Below, piece after piece: positions 1 through 5,231 of a stretch of DNA of 5,231 nt. The stretch spans positions 1 through 5,231 of the forward strand of contig JAUWOH010000247.1 in assembly GCA_030612225.1 (NCBI GenBank), read 5' to 3'. The DNA comes from Desulfobacteraceae bacterium. Its GTDB lineage: Bacteria > Desulfobacterota > Desulfobacteria > Desulfobacterales > JAUWMJ01. Each line of letters starts with the position of its first letter. Positions within the stretch are counted from its first letter, which is position 1. The translations under genes were made by a program, and so were the position numbers. The notes under the pieces were generated by a model. The model did no database searches. It saw only the letters and a list, made by a program, of their open reading frames with translations, and was not told the origin of the DNA.

Positions 1-1
1 A

Positions 2-2347
2 TCTTTTGCTCTATTATTTAATCGTTTAGCAATGTACAATTTAGACCATCCCTTCACTGTCGAGTCCATGAATAATTACTACAAGACCATTACAGACGGA
101 CTTAGCACTTTTTCTCCAATTGTTCTGATTATGCATCAGGAACAATTTTTTATAGAAGACGAGCCATTAGATTCCCGAATTAATCTTTCGAAAATGGTTA
201 TCCACTTTAAAAAAGCAGGTATTCAATCTATCTCCTTTGAAAAAGGAATGAAAAGCGATGAACTTAACCTTTTCATTGCGATTTTTTCTGATCTCAAAAA
301 ATTTTCCACAGCAGATCACATGAAAAAAGCTCTTTTAAGCAGTAGCGTAAAAAGGATCAGGATAAACCACGTTATCTTTAAGAAAATGACTGCTGATGAT
401 AAAGTTGTTTCCAAAGGAACAATCGTTGAGAACCTGTCAGGGATTCCCAAAGCATCCCAGAGTGCAGCGAAAACGAAATTTATGGATATGATGGTTGAAA
501 ATATCGTCATGGAAGAAGTTGAAAAGTCCCTCTCGATAAAAAGTCTTCTGAATGATCCCGCCGGTGTTTCAAAGGCTATAATCGATAAAGATCTTTCCGC
601 TTCTAAAGAAAGTGGTGATGAAAAAGGCAACACCGGTGTTTTAAATAGTCCAATCGATAAAGATCTTTCTGTTTCCAAAGAAAGCGATGATGGAAAAGGC
701 AAGTCCGGCGATGTAATTATTAAGCAGCTTGATGTAATTAAGAAAGAAGTCGAAGAGGCCATGTCGGGCACGGGTAATATACAAATGCCGGAACTGGCCC
801 GTGCGGTCCTTGCCATGAAAAAAGATTTGCTGGAGCAAATCGAAGCACAGAAGGCCATGGGCATTGTGTATGAAAACGAAGGGATGATACGCGATGAGAC
901 CAATGCTATTATGGATGAAGTGCTTATTGGGCTTGTTAAAGACGAGTACAAACAGGGGAAAGTATCGATTCAACGTCTTGGCCAGATAATTCGACGTATG
1001 GTCCCGGACCCGGAAGAACTTAAGCGCCTGTTGCCTAAGATAAAAGAGGCATTGTTATCAGAGGGCATGTCTCTTCCCGAGTTCGCGCAGCTGGCCCAGG
1101 AATTGGGAAAAGAATTGCAAAGCGAAGAACTTGCCCAGATACTAAAGAAAAGTGCTGAAGAAATCGGTGTTGATGGTGAAGAGCTAATACGTGAACTCCA
1201 GATTGATCCGACAGGAGCGGCTGAACTTATTTATCTTGCTTCTGAAATTAAAAAAGGAACCGGCGATGAAAAGGTTTTATCGGATTTGCTTGTTGATTAT
1301 GTTGAGCGAATTGGATCAAAGATATCTATTGATGCTGCCGAGCAAAAAGGTGAAGAGGGAGGCAAGTACCTTAAAGAAATTATTTCCAAAGTGGAATCAG
1401 AAATTGTCGGCAGTTTGAAGCAAAAAGATATAAATAACGATGTCATCAGCTCTGTTGAAAAGCGTCTCGAAGAACGCATGGAAGAATGCTTTAATAAGCT
1501 TCAGTCTGACTGGGCTTCGCGTTATGAATCTTCAGGTGCAGGAGAGGGCAAGACTATTCTCGATATTTTTGAGGAAGACGCAGATAAAGGAGAGGAACTG
1601 AAGGCAATCCTTGAGAATGTACGATCAGCTGTTCGGGAAAAGGGCCTTGATGAGAACGATATCAAACAGATATTTGATGAAATCTCTAAGAGCAAACTCG
1701 ATCAGCAAAAGAAAATCCTGCAGAAAGAAAAGCTGAAAAAAGAAGCACAGGAAAAAGAGGACCAGGAAAAGGACGATCTGAAAAAGAAAACGCAGGAAAA
1801 GGAGGAACTAAAAAAGGAAGCGAAGGAAAAGAAAGAAAAAGAAAAGAAAAAAGAAAAACCAGGTCTTCCAAAAGGTGTCTTGAATCGCAACAGCACACTT
1901 TATTTTATTGAAAAAGAAATCTCACGGTCCGTTCGTTATGGAACGCCCTTTTCAGCCATGCTACTTTCGATTTTAAAGGTTACTCCTGAAAAACCTCTTC
2001 CCAAGGGATCGGTTACACACGATGCTGTTATGAATGCAGTTCTCACAGAGTTGGCAAATATTGTACGTGACACTGATACGGTCGGCCTTCTGGATAAGAA
2101 AAAAATATTAACCTTGCTTCCTATGACGAAAAAAACGGATTCAAAAATGGCTATGAGTAGAATTATGAAGATTTTGCACGACAAACCGTTTATCGTTAAC
2201 GATTACACTCTATCAGTAAATTTTGTAGGTGTAGTCTCCGCTTACGATCATGATCGGGCTCAAACACTGAAATCTTATATTAAAGCGTCGGAAAATGAAC
2301 TTTATGACATGATTAACAGGTTAAAAAATGTTCAGGAGCTTTACTAA
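2..2347 (+). CDS. Large helical protein with degenerate C-terminal GGDEF-like domain (5' end outside window)
   Basis: The frame is open to the left edge, and the ten codons before the first ATG (position 32) read SFALLFNRLA. That fits smoothly onto the following YNLDHPFTVES, and no ribosome binding site precedes the ATG, so the true start is probably outside the window. Numbering from that Met, residues 1 to ~115 resemble the N-terminal domain of many deltaproteobacterial sensory proteins (a helix with a HP motif, then a strand pair around FFIEDEPLD, then GIQSISFEKGM followed by a DEL helix). Residues ~184-231 hold two copies of a 24-residue repeat. Residues ~245-550 are predicted helical, and ~556-609 form a Lys/Glu-rich coiled coil. 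From ~616 to 771 the pattern (LNRNSTLYFIEKEISRSVRYGTPF..., DTDTVGLL, LTLLPMT) follows a GGDEF fold, but the signature is replaced by LLDKKKI at ~686-692, so cyclase activity is unlikely. No signal peptide or membrane segment is seen. A role in signalling or as a c-di-GMP-related scaffold is inference. It ends in TAA, 140 bp before the next gene. Confidence 0.8.
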   Translation, partial: SFALLFNRLAMYNLDHPFTVESMNNYYKTITDGLSTFSPIVLIMHQEQFFIEDEPLDSRINLSKMVIHFKKAGIQSISFEKGMKSDELNLFIAIFSDLKKFSTADHMKKALLSSSVKRIRINHVIFKKMTADDKVVSKGTIVENLSGIPKASQSAAKTKFMDMMVENIVMEEVEKSLSIKSLLNDPAGVSKAIIDKDLSASKESGDEKGNTGVLNSPIDKDLSVSKESDDGKGKSGDVIIKQLDVIKKEVEEAMSGTGNIQMPELARAVLAMKKDLLEQIEAQKAMGIVYENEGMIRDETNAIMDEVLIGLVKDEYKQGKVSIQRLGQIIRRMVPDPEELKRLLPKIKEALLSEGMSLPEFAQLAQELGKELQSEELAQILKKSAEEIGVDGEELIRELQIDPTGAAELIYLASEIKKGTGDEKVLSDLLVDYVERIGSKISIDAAEQKGEEGGKYLKEIISKVESEIVGSLKQKDINNDVISSVEKRLEERMEECFNKLQSDWASRYESSGAGEGKTILDIFEEDADKGEELKAILENVRSAVREKGLDENDIKQIFDEISKSKLDQQKKILQKEKLKKEAQEKEDQEKDDLKKKTQEKEELKKEAKEKKEKEKKKEKPGLPKGVLNRNSTLYFIEKEISRSVRYGTPFSAMLLSILKVTPEKPLPKGSVTHDAVMNAVLTELANIVRDTDTVGLLDKKKILTLLPMTKKTDSKMAMSRIMKILHDKPFIVNDYTLSVNFVGVVSAYDHDRAQTLKSYIKASENELYDMINRLKNVQELY
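561..713 (+). repeat. 72-bp in-frame tandem duplication inside the first gene
   Basis: Two diverged copies lie head to tail at 561-632 and 633-704, and the start of a third (ccggcgatg) follows at 705-713. Anchor matches exactly 72 bp apart are ccggtgttt (561 and 633) and atcgataaagatctttc (581 and 653). At protein level the copies read IDKDLSASKESGDEKG and IDKDLSVSKESDDGKG. The period is 24 codons, so the frame is kept. The segment is Ser/Lys/Asp/Glu-rich and probably a flexible linker between the N-terminal domain and the helical region. Confidence 0.85.
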
Positions 2348-2369
2348 GGGTTCGGTCAAAAATAACTTG

Positions 2370-2467
2370 CTCAAGTTTCACACCCCTTATCTACAACAAA
2401 ACCTTAATTCCCAAAGAGTTGATTTGTGTCGAAGATGTGAATTTTAGCTGAATAGGCTAAACTTGAG
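2370..2467. repeat. Short inverted repeat spanning most of an intergenic spacer
   Basis: ctcaagttt at 2370-2378 is the exact reverse complement of aaacttgag at 2459-2467. Nested inside, tcaca (2378-2382) faces tgtga (2436-2440). A separate small hairpin, tttagc/gctaaa with a 7-nt loop (2443-2461), overlaps the right arm and so competes with the outer pairing. The spacer holds no ORF of note. It could be a remnant of a small mobile element or a structured leader of the downstream thiouridylase-like gene; the sequence does not decide. Confidence 0.4.
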
Positions 2468-2472
2468 TAACC

Positions 2473-2487
2473 TATAATGAGTGATAT
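2473..2487 (+). promoter_or_regulatory. Consensus -10 box and weak ribosome binding site before the thiouridylase-like gene
   Basis: A perfect TATAAT lies at 2473-2478, only nine bases before the ATG at 2488. The hexamer 17 bp upstream (GAATAG) is a poor -35. If this -10 is used, transcription would begin at about 2485 and the message would be nearly leaderless. The only Shine-Dalgarno-like bases are GAG at 2479-2481, six bases before the ATG. Either the gene is translated from a short or leaderless mRNA, or the box is a chance match in AT-rich DNA. Confidence 0.25.
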
Positions 2488-3483
2488 ATGAATTTACAAC
2501 CGTCAAAAATACGAGCCTTGGGACTGTGTTCCGGAGGTCTTGACAGCATTCTCGCTGCCCTGGTTTTGCGCAGGCAGGGGATAGATGTTGAATGGGTTAC
2601 TTTTGAAACACCGTTTTTTTCTGCCCAAAAGGCCAGTCAGGCCGCACGGATAACGGGTATTCCTCTATCCATAAAGAATATCACAGCATCCTATCTTGAG
2701 ATGCTGAAAAACCCTCCTTGCGGTTATGGCCAGAACATGAACCCCTGTATGGACTGCCATGCTTTAATGTTCAGGCATGCCGGCGAAATAATGAAAGATA
2801 AAGGTTTTGATTTTCTTTTCAGCGGTGAAGTTGTCGGGCAGCGTCCCATGTCTCAGACAAAATCATCCCTTCGTTATGTTGAAAAACATTCCGGATTTGA
2901 CGGCTTGATACTACGTCCTTTATGCGCAAAAAGACTGCCTGAAACAATTCCTGAAAGAAAGGGTCTGGTTAAAAGAGAGGTTTTGCTCAATATTTCAGGG
3001 CGGTCCCGCAAACCCCAGATAGATCTGGCAATAAAATTCGGTATTACTGATTATCCTGCTCCAGGAGGTGGATGCCTGCTTACAGACAAAATATTTTCTG
3101 TTCGTCTTAAAGACCTTTTTAATCACAAGGAAACCTGTAGTGAAACAGAACTCCATCTTTTAAAACACGGACGCCATTTTCGCTTAAACGAAAACATAAA
3201 AATAATAGTGGGGAGAACCCAAAAGGACAATGAGAATATTTTAAAATTCTATAATCCTGCCACAGACACAATGATTAAAGTAAAAAATTTCCCCGGCCCC
3301 ATCACACTGATACCCCATGCAGACAACAAGGAAGCAATTGTGACGGCTGCATCCATATGCGCAGGGTACAGCAAATCAAAAGGAACAACTCCAGTAGATG
3401 TTTCAATCAAAGCACCTTCAGGACAGGAAATCATCAAGGTTCAGGAAATACCGCCGTCAGATGTCAGACACCTTATGATTTGA
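2488..3483 (+). CDS. PP-loop tRNA thiouridylase-like protein (MnmA/ThiI class) with C-terminal NFACT-R-like domain
   Basis: This 331-residue cytosolic protein starts almost directly with a PP-loop ATP pyrophosphatase domain: LGLCSGGLDS, with the SGGxDS loop at residues 15-20, which in this class adenylates a tRNA uridine before sulfur transfer. NPCMDCHALMF (85-95) aligns with the MnmA motif NPDxxCN that carries the first catalytic Cys (here Cys90), and PGGGCLLTD (192-200) supplies a second Cys (Cys196). SGEVVGQRPMSQ (112-123) is a further conserved-looking core. Residues ~225-307 (FRLNENIKIIVGRTQKDNE..., FPGPITLIPHA, AASICAGYSKSK, PVDVSI) follow the NFACT-R (DUF814) pattern, an RNA-binding domain otherwise found in RqcH/NEMF proteins. 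It lacks the THUMP and rhodanese domains of E. coli ThiI and is shorter than it (482 residues). I infer thiolation of a tRNA or other RNA; the target position is unknown. It stands alone between a signalling-type gene and convergent rlmN. Confidence 0.85.
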   Translation: MNLQPSKIRALGLCSGGLDSILAALVLRRQGIDVEWVTFETPFFSAQKASQAARITGIPLSIKNITASYLEMLKNPPCGYGQNMNPCMDCHALMFRHAGEIMKDKGFDFLFSGEVVGQRPMSQTKSSLRYVEKHSGFDGLILRPLCAKRLPETIPERKGLVKREVLLNISGRSRKPQIDLAIKFGITDYPAPGGGCLLTDKIFSVRLKDLFNHKETCSETELHLLKHGRHFRLNENIKIIVGRTQKDNENILKFYNPATDTMIKVKNFPGPITLIPHADNKEAIVTAASICAGYSKSKGTTPVDVSIKAPSGQEIIKVQEIPPSDVRHLMI

Positions 3484-3495
3484 TGACATCTGGTG
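3455..3495 (+). terminator. Hairpin overlapping the stop codon of the thiouridylase-like gene
   Basis: cagatgtca (3458-3466) pairs perfectly with tgacatctg (3484-3492). The stem extends by two G-U pairs and one C-G pair to 3455/3495, giving about 12 pairs around a 17-nt loop that contains the TGA stop codon (3481-3483). Only three T residues follow directly (TTTATCC), so it is a weak intrinsic terminator at best. It may act instead as a 3'-end stabilising structure. Confidence 0.35.
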
Positions 3496-3550
3496 TTTAT
3501 CCAAAGACTTTCAAATAATCTAAATAAAAATCCAAGTTTACAAGTTCGTT

Positions 3551-3750
3551 TTGAACCGCAGAATATCGAACAAGGAATTTCGAATATCGAAGTAAGGTAT
3601 TCTATCATTTTTAATATTTAAAAGATAGCTTGCCGGGGCATCTTGTCAGGGCGTAGCTGGAAGCGTAGACTGAAGCCGTAGGCGACGTCTGGAGCTTTGC
3701 GATTCCACACTTCATTATTCGAAATTCCTTGTTCGATATTCGATATTCAA
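3551..3750. repeat. ~200-bp element with long terminal inverted repeats, between convergent genes
   Basis: A 25-bp perfect inverted repeat has arms at 3561-3585 and 3717-3741 (core gaatatcgaacaaggaattt and its complement). Pairing continues imperfectly outward to ttgaa at 3551 and ttcaa at 3750. The 131-bp interior holds an AT hairpin (ctatc...gatag, 3602-3628) and a GC-richer stretch with short direct repeats (3651-3686). No ORF of note lies inside and I see no convincing target duplication. The sequence type, built of GAATATCGAA-like words, fits a dispersed intergenic repeat or MITE. Its position between convergent genes would let the fold end transcription in both directions; that role is inference. 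The rest of the spacer (3496-3550 and 3751-3833) shows nothing else I can support. Confidence 0.7.
3651..3686. repeat. Three imperfect 12-bp direct repeats inside the 3551-3750 element
   Basis: gcgtagctggaa (3651-3662), gcgtagactgaa (3663-3674) and gccgtaggcgac (3675-3686) follow each other without gaps. Copies one and two differ at three positions. The third is more diverged and has a one-base offset. The segment is more GC-rich than its surroundings. Confidence 0.45.
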
Positions 3751-3833
3751 AGTTTTGGGGCGATTAAAAGAACTCCCTGAAAAACCCACAGTGTCAAGTC
3801 TGTCTAAAAGTCAGCGCAAAGCGGGGTTTCGCA

Positions 3834-4886
3834 TCAAGCATCATCTTCAACCTTTGCCCTGAGTTGCCCACATGCTGCACTTATATCCCGGCCCTTGCTG
3901 TGGCGAATTATGGCCGTATAACCGTTATTGTGTAAAATCTCAAGGAAATGGTTTACGACCGATTCTTCAGGCCGCCTGAAAAGGCATCCTTCATACTCAT
4001 TAAAAGGGATGAGGTTTATTTTTCCTTTGACCTGCCTGAGAAGTTTAACAAGACGATTGGCATCTTTAGTGGAATCGTTTATTCCTCTTAACAAGATATA
4101 TTCGAATGTAATTCTTCTGCGGGGCTTTAAATGATATCGGCGGCAGGCATCAAGTAGCTCTTCAATTGGATATTTATTATTTATCGGCATGAGCATACTG
4201 CGTGTTTCATTCTCTGTAGCATTTAAGGATACAGCCAGATTTGCTTCTGTTTCATGACCCAGGTCCGAAAGCTTTTGAACCAGTCCTGCTGTTGAAATTG
4301 TTACCTTTCTACTTGAAAACCCGAGTCCAAAGCTTTTGTTTAAAATCATGTCAACGGCATCAACAACGTTTTTATAATTTGCCAGAGGTTCCCCCATTCC
4401 CATGAAAACAATGTTAGTAACAGGTTTTGGGTCTGCATGATCCTTTTTTATATCACGTACCTGGCTAACAATTTCATTTTTCGTAAGGTTGCGTATAAAT
4501 CCCTCTTTTGCTGTAAGGCAGAATCTGCATCCCTGGGCACAGCCGACCTGGCTTGATATACAGAGCGTATAGCGATCTTTTTCAGGGATAAGCACGCTTT
4601 CAATATGATTTCCGTCTTGAAGCCTGAAAAGATATTTCCTGGAGCCATCCTGCGATTTTTTAATAGTTACTCTTTCAAGGCGTTTGATTGAAAAAGAAAG
4701 TGACAGAAGTTTTCTAACCTCTTTGCTCAAATCGGTCATTATGTCAAATGAATCCGCCTGCTTAAGATAGATCCACTTTAAAATCTGGACCGCCCGATAA
4801 GGCTCAATTTCATTATCAATAAGCCATGAAGCAAGCTGCTCTGATGATAATTCTTTAATGTCTGTTTTGTTTTTGTCGGCTAACAT
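3834..4886 (-). CDS. rlmN: Dual-specificity 23S rRNA/tRNA adenosine C2-methyltransferase RlmN (radical SAM)
   Basis: RlmN methylates C2 of A2503 in 23S rRNA and of A37 in some tRNAs. It uses a 4Fe-4S cluster, two SAM molecules and a methylated cysteine. Counting from the ATG at 4886 (350 residues, normal for the family), the cluster motif CxxxCxxC is Cys116, Cys120 and Cys123, in VGCAQGCRFCLTAK. Cys109 and Cys339 (in SKGRDISAACGQL) match the catalytic Cys118 and Cys355 of E. coli, and Glu96 in IESVLIP matches Glu105. SAM-binding stretches GMGEPL (163-168), NLAVSLNAT (216-224) and LIPFNEYEG (292-300) are present. The frame continues to a TTG at 4898, but that codon lies in the inserted element upstream and has no Shine-Dalgarno, so I prefer ATG 4886, which has a weak GAAG six bases before it. 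It is convergent with the thiouridylase-like gene and divergent from ffh. Cfr (C8 methylation) is the close alternative, but context and general likeness favour RlmN. Confidence 0.95.
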   Translation of the reverse strand: MLADKNKTDIKELSSEQLASWLIDNEIEPYRAVQILKWIYLKQADSFDIMTDLSKEVRKLLSLSFSIKRLERVTIKKSQDGSRKYLFRLQDGNHIESVLIPEKDRYTLCISSQVGCAQGCRFCLTAKEGFIRNLTKNEIVSQVRDIKKDHADPKPVTNIVFMGMGEPLANYKNVVDAVDMILNKSFGLGFSSRKVTISTAGLVQKLSDLGHETEANLAVSLNATENETRSMLMPINNKYPIEELLDACRRYHLKPRRRITFEYILLRGINDSTKDANRLVKLLRQVKGKINLIPFNEYEGCLFRRPEESVVNHFLEILHNNGYTAIIRHSKGRDISAACGQLRAKVEDDA

Positions 4887-4895
4887 AATTGGCTT

Positions 4896-4987
4896 CAAGG
4901 TAACCGCATTTGGAAAAATAAACCAGATTAATCAGTTTAATAAGGAGGGGGTTAAAGGTAACATTATTTCCAAATGCGGTTACCCTG
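4896..4987. mobile_element. 92-bp MITE-like element with 21-bp terminal inverted repeats and 10-bp target duplication
   Basis: The ends at 4896-4916 and 4967-4987 are inverted copies matching at 20 of 21 positions, including 18 perfect ones (4899-4916 with 4967-4984). Read inward, the ends begin CAAGGTAACCGC and CAGGGTAACCGC. Immediately outside, taattggctt occurs as a direct repeat at 4886-4895 and 4988-4997, as expected for a target-site duplication. The 50-bp interior (4917-4966) codes for nothing; it contains a gattaatc palindrome and a G-rich aaggaggggg run. Ends of CAGGG type with an 8-10 bp duplication recall the ISAs1 family, so a non-autonomous relative is possible; this link comes from memory and is unproven. 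Transcribed as part of the rlmN leader, it would fold into a long hairpin ending nine bases before the rlmN ATG. Confidence 0.8.
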
Positions 4988-5006
4988 TAATTGGCTTTAA
5001 TTTTAC

Positions 5007-5035
5007 TTGACATAGAATTTATGAAATATTAAACT
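5007..5035 (+). promoter_or_regulatory. Candidate sigma-70 promoter for ffh
   Basis: A perfect TTGACA at 5007-5012 is followed after 17 bases by TAAACT (5030-5035), which matches TATAAT at four of six positions. Transcription would start near 5042, leaving a ~147-base leader before the ffh ATG at 5189. The -35 is convincing and the -10 mediocre in this AT-rich spacer. It lies just outside the duplicated target site of the MITE-like element, so the insertion left it intact. Confidence 0.4.
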
Positions 5036-5054
5036 GTTTGATTTTAATAATCAA
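5026..5054 (-). promoter_or_regulatory. Candidate promoter for rlmN with overlapping palindrome
   Basis: On the minus strand TTGATT (5054-5049) is separated by 17 bases from TAATAT (5031-5026); each matches the consensus at four of six positions. The -35 hexamer is one arm of an inverted repeat, ttgatt-N5-aatcaa (5038-5054), which could be an operator. The -10 overlaps that of the opposing ffh candidate at 5030-5035, so the two promoters would exclude each other if both are real. The rlmN leader would run through the whole MITE-like hairpin. Confidence 0.3.
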
Positions 5055-5125
5055 CGTGCATTAACTGTGAACCTGGAACCTTATAACACAAATCGCTTTG
5101 GTATTCAACTTATTTGCAATCCTTG

Positions 5126-5148
5126 TGAATATCAAGACTGAATATCAA
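5126..5148. repeat. Pair of 10-bp direct repeats upstream of ffh
   Basis: tgaatatcaa occurs at 5126-5135 and again at 5139-5148, 13 bp apart start to start. They lie 41-63 bp before the ffh start codon. This could be a tandem protein-binding site or a chance product of AT-rich DNA; nothing else supports a function. Confidence 0.3.
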
Positions 5149-5188
5149 TGCCTTCGGTTGTTTTTATTAGGCAGATAACGAGATCTGA

Positions 5189-5231
5189 ATGTTTGAAAAT
5201 TTAAGTGATAAACTTGCTCTTGTATTTAAAA
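5189..5231 (+). CDS. ffh: Signal recognition particle GTPase Ffh, first 14 codons only
   Basis: The frame from ATG 5189 reads MFENLSDKLALVFK and runs off the window. This matches the N-terminus of bacterial Ffh (E. coli begins MFDNLTDRL), the first helix of the four-helix N domain. Ffh pairs with 4.5S RNA to bind signal sequences on nascent chains at the ribosome and, with FtsY, delivers them to the membrane. GAGA at 5180-5183, five bases before the ATG, is the only, weak, ribosome binding site. The gene is divergent from rlmN. The GTPase and M domains are outside the window, so the call rests on the short N-terminus; FtsY and FlhF do not start this way. Confidence 0.85.
   Translation, partial: MFENLSDKLALVFK

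Noticed and set aside
316..951. Long minus-strand open frame opposite the first gene
   Set aside because: It is an antisense shadow of a Lys/Glu/Asp-rich coding region (rich in Ser, Phe and Leu), with no recognisable domain, while the plus-strand frame has clear protein character across the same bases.
3551..3750. CRISPR array or attachment site
   Set aside because: The main repeats are inverted, two in number and unequal in flanks. There are no regular spacers, integrase or cas genes.
3782..3829. aaaccc/gggttt inverted repeat downstream of rlmN as its terminator
   Set aside because: Only six pairs with a 36-base loop and no following U-tract on the minus strand; the 3551-3750 fold is a better candidate for ending rlmN transcription.
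3928..4134. Plus-strand open frame within rlmN
   Set aside because: It is the complement of strongly conserved RlmN coding sequence and has no domain or ribosome binding site of its own.
4974..5000. Eight-codon plus-strand ORF after the aaggaggggg run
   Set aside because: The G-rich run at 4942-4950 is over 20 bases from the ATG, and the reading frame lies mostly within the inverted repeat and duplicated target.
5146..5168. Terminator-like ccttcgg followed by ttgtttttatt upstream of ffh
   Set aside because: The stem has only two adjacent G-C pairs plus a bulged extension, too weak for an intrinsic terminator or attenuator without other support.

Overview
The window most likely comes from a sulfate-reducing or related deltaproteobacterium (Desulfobacterales-like). 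The reasons are modest: an AT-rich genome, an Ffh N-terminus of the type MFENLSDKL, an N-terminal domain in the first gene that recalls sensory proteins of that group, and intergenic spacers rich in inverted repeats. The lineage is an inference; no marker gene is complete enough to settle it.

Layout. (1) Positions 2-2347, plus strand: a large, mostly helical protein, open at the left edge. It ends in a degenerate GGDEF-like domain and carries an in-frame 72-bp tandem duplication and a lysine/glutamate-rich coiled coil. (2) 2348-2487: a 140-bp spacer with a short inverted repeat, a small hairpin and a TATAAT box almost touching the next start codon. (3) 2488-3483, plus strand: a PP-loop thiouridylase-like enzyme (MnmA/ThiI class) whose C-terminal ~100 residues look like an NFACT-R RNA-binding domain. 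(4) 3484-3833: a 350-bp spacer between convergent genes, largely filled by a ~200-bp element with 25-bp perfect inverted arms. (5) 3834-4886, minus strand: rlmN, complete with all catalytic cysteines. (6) 4887-5188: the divergent rlmN/ffh spacer. It holds a 92-bp MITE-like element with 21-bp terminal inverted repeats and a 10-bp target duplication, then AT-rich promoter candidates. (7) 5189-5231, plus strand: the first 14 codons of ffh, cut by the window edge.

Three of the four genes concern RNA or the ribosome: a predicted tRNA thiolation enzyme, the A2503/A37 methyltransferase RlmN and the SRP GTPase Ffh. Their orientations (plus, minus, plus) mean they are not one operon. The best candidates for something under-described are the thiouridylase/NFACT-R fusion with its Cys-rich active site, and the MITE-like insertion that ends 9 bp from the rlmN start codon and creates a misleading upstream TTG start.
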